Below are positions 1 through 5,193 of a DNA stretch of 5,193 nt, piece by piece. Each line of letters begins with the position of its first letter. Position 1 is the first letter of the stretch. Origin of the DNA: an uncultured Lachnospiraceae bacterium (GTDB taxonomy: Bacteria > Bacillota > Clostridia > Lachnospirales > Lachnospiraceae); NCBI GenBank assembly GCA_945643825.1, contig CALZEZ010000126.1, positions 1 to 5,193 of the forward strand, read 5' to 3'. Under the pieces are notes generated by a model that worked only from the letters and a program-made list of their open reading frames with translations, had not been told where the DNA came from and made no database searches. The position numbers and the translations under genes are program-made.

Positions 1-414
1 AAGATTCGTCATAGAGGCTAACGAATTCAGATAAGAACCCGTAATAATATTACCTACCTCCTGAAGTGCTGAACATTCCATCTCGCTAAATTCCTGCTCT
101 TTTGTATCGGATTGCATAAACATCAATTTATTGCACAGATGCTTTCCGGTATCCGTTGACATCATAAACATAATGCTGCCGGTGATATCTCCCTCAATGG
201 TCAGATCTATACCGATCATAATCTGTTCTTCTCCGCCCATGAGAGTTCCTACATCCTTAAAATCCAATAAACGTACCTGCGGAACCTTCATGTCTACCTT
301 ACATTGCAGCATCTGTGCAAGCGCTGTTGCAGCATTTCCCGCTCCAATATTACCAATTTCCTTAAGAACATCCATATAAATTCCGGAAAGCTGTTCCAAA
401 TTCAATTCGCCCAT
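1..414 (-). CDS. cheC: CheC, CheY-P phosphatase (partial, C-terminus beyond left edge)
   Basis: N-terminal 138 codons of a CheC-family protein; the frame is open to base 1. CheC is a cytoplasmic phosphatase of CheY-P in the CheC/CheX/FliY family and in Bacillus also binds the receptor deamidase CheD. The family active-site pattern [D/S]xxxExxN-x22-P is met exactly in the first half: Asp15, Glu19, Asn22 and Pro45, within EIGNIGAGNAATALA. A second copy begins with Ser115, Glu119 and Asn122 in ALQEVGNIITGSYLNSLA; its proline would fall at about residue 145, just outside the window. Having both sites intact is the usual CheC state. The start ATG at 414 has an AGAGG ribosome binding site at 421-425, six bases upstream, which overlaps the cheW stop codon, so translation is probably coupled to cheW. 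A cheD gene is expected next, beyond the window (inference). FliY or CheX are less likely because the N-terminus goes straight into the first phosphatase motif and both motifs are present with cheW next door. Confidence 0.95.
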   Translation of the reverse strand, partial: MGELNLEQLSGIYMDVLKEIGNIGAGNAATALAQMLQCKVDMKVPQVRLLDFKDVGTLMGGEEQIMIGIDLTIEGDITGSIMFMMSTDTGKHLCNKLMFMQSDTKEQEFSEMECSALQEVGNIITGSYLNSLASMTNL

Positions 415-423
415 GCGCTACCT

Positions 424-876
424 CTATTCCTTCTCACCTACTACCATATTTAAATCCAACAATGATATCAGTTCACCCTCATATTTACCTATTCCATTGA
501 TGAAATTCTGTTTATCACTCTTGTTATCGTAGGACACCTTTTCAATCTGCGAGCTATCTAAGGTTACTACTTCCTTCACAGCATCCACAATAAAGCCAAT
601 ATTGCCCTGCTGCTCCAGTCTTAAAATAATAATACGGGTATCCTTTGTATATTCATCGGCATCCAGTCCCATTTTAATTCGGATACTCATGACCGGAATC
701 ACCTCGCCTCGCAGATTAATCACACCCTTAATATAGCTTTGAACCTTGGGAACACGGGTAATCATCTGCATCCGGACAATGTTATCTATATAACGGATGT
801 CAATGCCATACTGCTCTTCTCCAATACGAATAACAATGTATTGATTACTTTCATATACCTCTTTTAATTCTTCCAT
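424..876 (-). CDS. cheW: CheW, receptor-kinase coupling protein
   Basis: A complete 150-residue single-domain CheW, close to the usual family length of about 150-170. CheW is the cytoplasmic scaffold that joins methyl-accepting chemoreceptors to the CheA P5 domain in the core signalling array. The sequence shows the typical two-barrel SH3-like fold pattern: an opening strand around QYIVIRIGEEQYGIDI (12-27), the signature GVINLRGEVIPVMSI (51-65) with the conserved NLRG turn and Arg56, then IIILRLEQQGNIGFIVDAVKEVV (82-104) and a closing ISLLDLNMVV strand (137-146). The NLRG segment matches HLRG in the P5 domain of the adjacent CheA, as expected for paralogous domains. The start ATG at 876 is well supported by an AAAGGAGG ribosome binding site at 885-892, eight bases upstream and overlapping the cheA stop codon. 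The gap to cheA is 14 nt and to cheC 9 nt. CheV is excluded because no receiver domain follows. Confidence 0.96.
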   Translation of the reverse strand: MEELKEVYESNQYIVIRIGEEQYGIDIRYIDNIVRMQMITRVPKVQSYIKGVINLRGEVIPVMSIRIKMGLDADEYTKDTRIIILRLEQQGNIGFIVDAVKEVVTLDSSQIEKVSYDNKSDKQNFINGIGKYEGELISLLDLNMVVGEKE

Positions 877-890
877 CTCGTTATCCTCCT

Positions 891-2990
891 TTACATAATT
901 GCATTAGCATCCAGAATCAGTGCAATCTCACCATTTCCTAATATGGTTGCACCACTGATCATCTTACACTTGCTAATGTATTTGCCCATAGACTTGATAA
1001 CGATTTCCTGCTGTCCCATCAGCTCGTCCACAACAAGCCCAGCCAGTTTATCACCCTTCTTAACAATAACAACCAACAGGTTCTCATCACTGCCCTTGCT
1101 GCTTGGCACATCGAGCACATCACTCAGACGAATAATCGGGATAACAGAACCACGCAGATGAATCACTTCCTCAGACTGCACATGCTTGAGCTCTGAAACC
1201 GGAACATCCTCTATGGTCTGAATGGATCCGAGGGAAATAGCATACTTCTCGCCGCCCACGGTAACCATGAGTGCCTGAATAATCGCAAGGGTTAAAGGAA
1301 GGCGAATAATCCATGTGCTGCCCTGTCCAAGCTTACTCTTAACCTCAACCTCTCCGCTTAAGGACTCAATCTTGGATTTTACAACATCAAGACCAACACC
1401 TCTTCCTGATACGTCGGATACCTTTTTAGCGGTAGAGAAGCCTGCATGAAACAGCAAATCAATGGCTTCCTTATCCGACATACTATCTGCCTGCTCTGTT
1501 GTAATAATTCCTTTCTCGATTGCCTTTCTCTTAACCGCATCAGTGTCAATACCATTACCATCATCTCTTACTTCGATGACAACGTTATTTCCGTCCTGAT
1601 AGGCATCTAAAAAGATAGATCCTACCTCCGGCTTTCCTCTCTCCTTACGAACCTCTGCGCTTTCAAGACCATGATCCGCAGAGTTGCGAAGCAGATGCAT
1701 CAACGGATCACCAATCTCGTCAACCACAGTACGATCCAACTCCGTCTCTTCACCGGACATATACAGTTCCATCTTTTTATCTAATTTCTTAGAAAGATCC
1801 CTAATCATTCTCGGGAATTTCGTCACAACACTCTCAATCGGAACCATTCGAACCTTCATAACCGATTCGTGGAGATTCGTTGTAACGCTTTCAAGATATT
1901 CCACCTGTTCATTGAATTCACTTCCCGTGTTTCCCATAGATGTCGTGGCAGACACAAGGGAATTCTTCGCAATGATCAGCTCACTGACCAGATTCATCAA
2001 CGAATCCAGCTTTTCAATATCAACACGAACCGTACGGTTAACGACAGCCTTGGTTGCAGGTGCTTTCTTATCGGCGGGCTTTGCAGCAGCCCCACTTACT
2101 TCCGGCGTCGTTTCAGGTGTCTTCGGCAGTTGCTTCTGCTGTGGTTCCGGTTCTTCCGTCGCTTCTGCTACAGCTTCTGCTGCGTCTTCTTCCTCCGACT
2201 TTATATCAACTTCTGCTCCCTGCGCATCCTCAATCTCAGAAACATTGGTCACGGCCTTAATCACGTCACCTAACGGTTTGTCTGTAATACAGATTAAGGA
2301 AAAATCAAGATTAAACTTCTCATCCTCGATATCCTGCGCCGAAGGGTTCGAAACCATAATCTCGCCAAGCTCCTCAATCGCCTTAAATACCAGAAAAGCT
2401 CGAGCGGCTTTTAATATACAGGATTCCTGAATCTTTACGGTAATTCCATATACTTTCTTGCCCTGCGAAGCAGCCTCACAAAGCACTCTTCTCTGTGAGT
2501 CATCGAGATTAATTTCATTCCACTTTCCGCCCTGCGAGGATTCCTGTGTCACTGTTGTCTCCGAGGTGTTCTCCTTTACAGGCTCCTTCGGCGCTTCCTC
2601 TGCCTTATCACCTTTTAGCAGATCATTAAGCAGCTTGATAAGTGGTGCGTTTTCATTGGTTCCCTCGTCAGCTGAAGACTGAATATTATCCACATACTCC
2701 TCCAACGCATCAAGACACTGGAACAGAATGTCAATCATATTCGCATTTACCTTGACATTTCCATTTCTAACTTCTGAGAAAACATTTTCCATATCATGAG
2801 TCAGCGTCTGCATCCTCTTATATCCCATGGTTCCGGCCATTCCCTTTAAGGAATGCGCTGCACGGAATATCTCATTTATGGTATTCTCGCTCTCAGGATT
2901 CTGTTCCAGATCCATAATCTGCGTATTAAGGTTCTGGATGTGTTCTCTTGATTCATCAAGGAAAATCTCTAAATATTGGCTTACGTCCAT
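891..2990 (-). CDS. cheA: CheA, chemotaxis histidine kinase
   Basis: A complete 699-residue CheA, slightly longer than the usual 650-675. It autophosphorylates in response to receptor state and passes phosphate to CheY and CheB. Domains in order: P1 phosphotransfer domain, about 1-125, with the phosphorylated His46 in FRAAHSLKGMAGTMG; P2 response-regulator docking domain, about 160-255; a linker of low complexity rich in Glu, Ala, Pro, Lys and Thr, about 264-316; P3 dimerisation helices, about 320-385 (DIEKLDSLMNLVSELIIAK); P4 ATP-binding kinase domain with N box HLLRNSADHGLE (432-443), G1 DDGNGID (476-482), F box FHAGFST (514-520) and G2 GRGVGLDVV (529-537); P5 CheW-like regulatory domain, about 567-699, with HLRGSVIPII. 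All kinase boxes look intact. The ATG directly follows the cheB stop codon (TAAATG, no gap), so translation is likely coupled to cheB. The only upstream purine tract is GGGGG, eight bases before the start. Asp2 onward (SQYLEIFLDES) fits the normal CheA N-terminus, which supports this start. Confidence 0.98.
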   Translation of the reverse strand: MDVSQYLEIFLDESREHIQNLNTQIMDLEQNPESENTINEIFRAAHSLKGMAGTMGYKRMQTLTHDMENVFSEVRNGNVKVNANMIDILFQCLDALEEYVDNIQSSADEGTNENAPLIKLLNDLLKGDKAEEAPKEPVKENTSETTVTQESSQGGKWNEINLDDSQRRVLCEAASQGKKVYGITVKIQESCILKAARAFLVFKAIEELGEIMVSNPSAQDIEDEKFNLDFSLICITDKPLGDVIKAVTNVSEIEDAQGAEVDIKSEEEDAAEAVAEATEEPEPQQKQLPKTPETTPEVSGAAAKPADKKAPATKAVVNRTVRVDIEKLDSLMNLVSELIIAKNSLVSATTSMGNTGSEFNEQVEYLESVTTNLHESVMKVRMVPIESVVTKFPRMIRDLSKKLDKKMELYMSGEETELDRTVVDEIGDPLMHLLRNSADHGLESAEVRKERGKPEVGSIFLDAYQDGNNVVIEVRDDGNGIDTDAVKRKAIEKGIITTEQADSMSDKEAIDLLFHAGFSTAKKVSDVSGRGVGLDVVKSKIESLSGEVEVKSKLGQGSTWIIRLPLTLAIIQALMVTVGGEKYAISLGSIQTIEDVPVSELKHVQSEEVIHLRGSVIPIIRLSDVLDVPSSKGSDENLLVVIVKKGDKLAGLVVDELMGQQEIVIKSMGKYISKCKMISGATILGNGEIALILDANAIM
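2043..2195 (-). other. Low-complexity P2-P3 linker of CheA
   Basis: This codes for CheA residues about 266-316, a run of acidic, alanine-rich and then proline/lysine-rich residues (EEEDAAEAVAEATEEPEPQQ and following) with no predicted fold. It joins the P2 docking domain to the P3 dimerisation helices. Such linkers are normally flexible and poorly conserved in CheA, letting P1 and P2 move relative to the kinase core. It lies wholly inside cheA and shows no sign of insertion or frameshift, since the domains on both sides are in the same frame. Confidence 0.75.
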
Positions 2991-4061
2991 TTACTTTACC
3001 CCCACGTTTAGAATAATTTCCTGTGCGATCTGGTCAAGCACAACGACCTGATCCACCAGCCCGGTGGAAACGATGCATTTGGGCATTCCGTATACCGCAC
3101 ATGTGCTTTGCTCCTGCGCAATAATATGCACTTTTTTGCTTTCCGCTAATGTTTTGATTCCCTGTGTTCCATCGGCTCCCATTCCGGTCATCACCACGCA
3201 CAAAATCTCATCGAAGCCACTGTCTGCCAATGACTCATACATATAGTTTGCACACGGTTTAACACCCTCTCGGTTCGGCTCATCAGAATAATGAATCACA
3301 TTCCTTCCATTCTGATTCTTAATGTTCAGATGCATGCCACCCCTCGCAATGTAGACAGTTCCGGCCTGCAATTCATCTCCTTCAACTGCCTCTTTGACCG
3401 AAAGCTCACTGAGTGAGTCCAAACGCTCTGCCAATGAAGCCGTAAAGCCAACCGGCATATGCTGTACAATTACAACAGGTGCCTTGAGACTGGCCGGCAG
3501 TCTCGGGATGACCGATTGAAGTGCCTTCGGTCCACCGGTCGAGCTTGCGATTGCAACAACCTTATTGCCCGCAATAACGTTTGCATGCTTCTGCACAAGC
3601 TCTACCATTTTGCGAGAATTTGCAATTTCATCCATGGTAAACGCTTTGGTAAATACCGGCGCTCTACTGGATGCCACTGCCTCAAGAGTATCAAGCATAT
3701 GCGTTCTGAAATCATCATTACGGCAGTTAAGCGCATTGTCAGGTTTATGTACAAAGTCAAGTGCCCCCAGCTCCAATGCATCCAGAGTTGTTTTTGCACC
3801 TTCCCGTGTATCTGTACTGGCCATCATAACCTTCGCCTGAATATGATTCTTCTGCAATTCCTTTAGCAGCGTAATCCCATCCATCTTTGGCATATTGACA
3901 TCCAGCACGACCGCATCGTACTTTTTGCTCTGCAGTAATTTTAGTGCTTCCAGACCATTAACAGCCCGATCTTCCACATGAAATCTTTCATCTTTATCTA
4001 TTATATCACAAAGAACTCTTCTCATGAGTGCAGAGTCATCAACAACAAGTATATTTTTCAT
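2991..4061 (-). CDS. cheB: CheB, receptor methylesterase/deamidase response regulator
   Basis: A complete 356-residue CheB, the usual length. It removes methyl groups from receptor glutamates (and may deamidate glutamines) and is switched on when CheA phosphorylates its receiver domain, giving adaptation. Receiver domain about 1-125: acidic pocket Asp8 and Asp9 (VVDDSALMRR), phosphoacceptor Asp54 in VVLDVNMPKMDG, switch residue Ser82 (VMMAST) and Lys106 in FVHKP. A linker covers about 126-165. The C-terminal esterase domain, about 166-350, carries the catalytic triad Ser174 (IASSTGGPKAL), His201 (VIVQHMP) and Asp297 (MTGMGADGTQG), assigned by alignment from memory with enterobacterial CheB Ser164, His190 and Asp286. 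The start ATG at 4061 has AGAGG at 4070-4074, eight bases upstream, just after and overlapping the pilZ stop codon. The stop abuts the cheA start. No cheR partner is in the window; in Firmicutes it commonly lies elsewhere. Confidence 0.98.
   Translation of the reverse strand: MKNILVVDDSALMRRVLCDIIDKDERFHVEDRAVNGLEALKLLQSKKYDAVVLDVNMPKMDGITLLKELQKNHIQAKVMMASTDTREGAKTTLDALELGALDFVHKPDNALNCRNDDFRTHMLDTLEAVASSRAPVFTKAFTMDEIANSRKMVELVQKHANVIAGNKVVAIASSTGGPKALQSVIPRLPASLKAPVVIVQHMPVGFTASLAERLDSLSELSVKEAVEGDELQAGTVYIARGGMHLNIKNQNGRNVIHYSDEPNREGVKPCANYMYESLADSGFDEILCVVMTGMGADGTQGIKTLAESKKVHIIAQEQSTCAVYGMPKCIVSTGLVDQVVVLDQIAQEIILNVGVK
2999..3003 (-). promoter_or_regulatory. Candidate unusual ribosome binding site of cheA (GGGGG)
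   Basis: On the minus strand the last cheB codons read GTG GGG GTA AAG TAA, followed at once by the cheA ATG. The G5 run, eight bases before the ATG, is the only G-rich element at normal Shine-Dalgarno distance. It is less canonical than the AGGAGG-like sites of cheW and cheC. With the directly abutting stop and start codons, cheA translation probably relies on ribosomes finishing cheB. The position is read directly; the function is inference. Confidence 0.5.
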
Positions 4062-4073
4062 GCACTTTTCCTC

Positions 4074-4799
4074 TTATCGATTACTTTCCTTATGTCTGTG
4101 CTTTCGCTCTTCCTCAAAAATGTATTTTATGATTTCCTCACGCGCATCCACGTCCAGATTAATATACTGGACACGATGTTCATAGGTTCCCGGACGTCCC
4201 TGAACCTCATTCACACTAAGAATTCTGCCAAGCAACTCATACTTCTTTTTCTGACCATTCAGCATCAAATGATAGGTAATATAAATAATGCTGTCATTCG
4301 CATACTTCTGCACAGACACAAACCGAAGACCGCCTCCACTCAAATCGACAATGACACTTCTCTTCAGGGGAAGTCCGGGTATGAGGCGATATTCCTCCTT
4401 TTCCACAGCCTTCTTCTCCTCCTCGAGAAGATCCCTCGACTCCATTTCCAGAGCACAGCTAAAACGATAGTATTCCCGGCGCTGAAACCTGCGCAGATTG
4501 CTGATCAGTTCCAATACCAGAATATACACATTATTGCTCTTATACCTATCAATAATCCTGACAAAGCACTGATACAGTCCCTGATCTGTATAGAAACAGA
4601 TGTTATACTCCGCATCTACCGGGAGCAGAATCAGCTTGGTCTTCTCCATCGGCATCAGTACTTCCAACCTGTCCTCCGACAGAACATCATATACCTTGCT
4701 GACATATACCTTACGAATCTGCTCCTCGTTCTCGCTATTCATCCTCTCTACAGATTGTAATTCGATTTTTTGTCCGGCCTTAACAAAATTTGTCAACAT
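4074..4799 (-). CDS. YcgR-type PilZ domain protein, probable c-di-GMP-responsive motility regulator
   Basis: Cytoplasmic, about 241 residues from the ATG at 4799. The N-terminal half (about 1-100) resembles the YcgR/PilZN-type beta domain seen before PilZ in flagellar brake proteins. The C-terminal half is a PilZ domain with both c-di-GMP motifs: RxxxR as Arg108-Glu-Tyr-Tyr-Arg112 (in RRFQRREYYRF) and DxSxxG as Asp152-Leu-Ser154-Gly-Gly-Gly157 (VDLSGGGLRF). About 39 residues separate the motifs, including a Glu/Lys-rich stretch, longer than the 20-odd I recall for typical YcgR proteins. Other YcgR-type proteins (E. coli YcgR, B. subtilis YpfA/MotI) bind c-di-GMP and slow or disengage the motor; this role here is inference. 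The ATG at 4799 was chosen because AGGAG at 4810-4814 lies 10 bases upstream, similar to its neighbours. ATGs at 4805 (site only 4 bases away) and 4820 (ATGA overlap with the flhG stop) are in frame and possible. It lies 12 nt before cheB. Confidence 0.9.
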   Translation of the reverse strand: MLTNFVKAGQKIELQSVERMNSENEEQIRKVYVSKVYDVLSEDRLEVLMPMEKTKLILLPVDAEYNICFYTDQGLYQCFVRIIDRYKSNNVYILVLELISNLRRFQRREYYRFSCALEMESRDLLEEEKKAVEKEEYRLIPGLPLKRSVIVDLSGGGLRFVSVQKYANDSIIYITYHLMLNGQKKKYELLGRILSVNEVQGRPGTYEHRVQYINLDVDAREEIIKYIFEEERKHRHKESNR

Positions 4800-4809
4800 A
4801 CTCATTCTA

Positions 4810-4814
4810 CTCCT
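4810..4814 (-). promoter_or_regulatory. Ribosome binding site deciding the pilZ start (AGGAG)
   Basis: The minus-strand sequence reads ATGAACAGGAGTAGAATGAGTATG, with three in-frame ATGs. AGGAG sits after the first ATG (4820), only 4 bases before the second (4805) and 10 bases before the third (4799). Measured the same way, the neighbouring genes use 6-8 bases, so the third ATG fits best. The first ATG has only a poor AGGGA tract upstream, but it overlaps the flhG stop as ATGA and could be used by coupled ribosomes. Confidence 0.6.
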
Positions 4815-4816
4815 GT

Positions 4817-5193
4817 TCATCCAAGTTTTTTCCCTGTAATAATATGTGAAAAGAAGCCTGCCATACCACGCTTCTTCAAATCCTGATTCAGTTCCACATT
4901 CGTCAATGCTTTTGCCATCTGTTCGTAGGCGATCGCTGATTTTGCCTTGGGATGGGCAATAGAAACCGGCATCTGCTGCATCACCGCTTTGGACAACTGC
5001 GCATCCTGCGGAATTGCTCCAAGGTATGTCATCGGAAGCTTAAGATAACGTTCCACAACAACATTCAGCTTCTGAAATAATGCTGCACCATCTTCTTCTC
5101 GCTCCACCCGATTAGCAACAACCTTTATCTTGGTATCCTCCATTTTATAACGCGGATGCTTGGACAATGCCTTTAATAAAGAGTAGGAGTCTG
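4817..5193 (-). CDS. flhG: FlhG (YlxH), MinD-like flagellar-number ATPase (partial, N-terminus beyond right edge)
   Basis: The C-terminal 124 residues of a MinD/ParA-family ATPase; the frame stays open to the right edge, with the last complete codon at 5189-5191. FlhG is a membrane-associated P-loop ATPase that partners the FlhF GTPase to control flagellar number and position. Visible family features: the DSYSLLKAL helix at the window edge (MinD/FlhG proteins have T-D-(A/S)-Y-S-L-x-K here), the strand KIKVVANRVEREEDGAALFQKL, then LGAIPQDAQLSKAVMQQMPVSIAHPKAKSA, the usual closing part of the fold. The C-terminal tail GFFSHIITGKKLG could be the short amphipathic membrane-targeting helix of this family (inference). 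The P-loop and catalytic Asp lie outside the window. Position next to che genes favours FlhG over cell-division MinD. A TTG at 5165-5167 is internal, not the start, because family sequence continues upstream of it. The TGA stop overlaps the earliest possible pilZ ATG. Confidence 0.92.
   Translation of the reverse strand, partial: DSYSLLKALSKHPRYKMEDTKIKVVANRVEREEDGAALFQKLNVVVERYLKLPMTYLGAIPQDAQLSKAVMQQMPVSIAHPKAKSAIAYEQMAKALTNVELNQDLKKRGMAGFFSHIITGKKLG

Noticed and set aside
131..379. Plus-strand open frame of 82 codons opposite cheC
   Set aside because: The minus strand here codes for an exact CheC active-site motif; the plus frame has no recognisable content.
877..890. Possible promoter, terminator or small RNA in the gaps between genes
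   Set aside because: This gap and the others (415-423, 4062-4073, 4800-4816) are 9 to 17 nt and are taken up by ribosome binding sites. No hairpin plus T-run or sigma-factor motif can fit in them.
1684..2430. Long plus-strand open frame of 248 codons opposite cheA
   Set aside because: It is antisense to a CheA with continuous P2, P3 and P4 motifs. Its product is Ser/Thr/Ala-rich with no recognisable domain, as expected from the reverse of a real coding strand, and no good ribosome binding site was noticed.
3459..3866. Plus-strand open frame of 135 codons, Cys/Arg-rich, opposite cheB
   Set aside because: It lies opposite the CheB receiver and catalytic serine regions. The Cys-rich composition comes from reading the opposite strand and has no ordered metal-binding pattern.
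3978..4760. Plus-strand open frame of 260 codons opposite the cheB start and pilZ
   Set aside because: It crosses two convincing minus-strand genes and their junction, shows no family motif, and reads as a shadow.
5165..5167. TTG as the start codon of a 116-residue protein
   Set aside because: The frame continues upstream to the window edge and codes for DSYSLLKAL, a conserved MinD/FlhG segment, so the TTG is internal and the gene is cut by the window.

Overview
The window is a tightly packed, single-direction piece of a flagellar/chemotaxis operon. All genes are on the minus strand, so transcription runs from high to low coordinates. Read in that direction: the C-terminal part of flhG (MinD-like flagellar-number ATPase, running off the right edge), a YcgR-type PilZ domain protein, cheB, cheA, cheW, and the N-terminal 138 codons of cheC (running off the left edge). 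Every gene is open and full length apart from the two cut by the window edges, and no frameshift or broken motif was seen.

Organism: the gene order flhG-(pilZ)-cheB-cheA-cheW-cheC is that of the long fla/che operons of motile Firmicutes. Bacillus subtilis has flhF-flhG-cheB-cheA-cheW-cheC-cheD-sigD (established knowledge). The moderate base composition, AGGAGG-type Shine-Dalgarno sites, CheC in place of CheZ, and the PilZ gene between flhG and cheB suggest a motile Clostridia member, most likely a Lachnospiraceae-type gut bacterium such as the Roseburia/Eubacterium group. The family-level placement is inference.

Layout: flhG remnant 4817-5193; pilZ 4074-4799 (possible earlier starts at 4805 and 4820); cheB 2991-4061; cheA 891-2990; cheW 424-876; cheC 1-414. 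The gaps are 0 to 17 nt, so there is no intergenic stretch that could hold a promoter, terminator or RNA gene, and none was seen. Most ribosome binding sites lie inside or overlap the stop codon of the gene before, which suggests translational coupling.

How the genes work together: receptors (not in this window) are linked by CheW to the CheA kinase. CheA autophosphorylates on His46 and passes phosphate to CheY (not here) and to the CheB receiver domain, which activates the CheB methylesterase for receptor adaptation. CheC removes phosphate from CheY-P. FlhG sets flagellar number and placement. The PilZ protein has both c-di-GMP-binding motifs and probably links second-messenger level to flagellar motor output. 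This is a conventional chemotaxis locus. No new system was found; the least routine points are the PilZ gene inside the che operon and the long charged loop between its two ligand-binding motifs.
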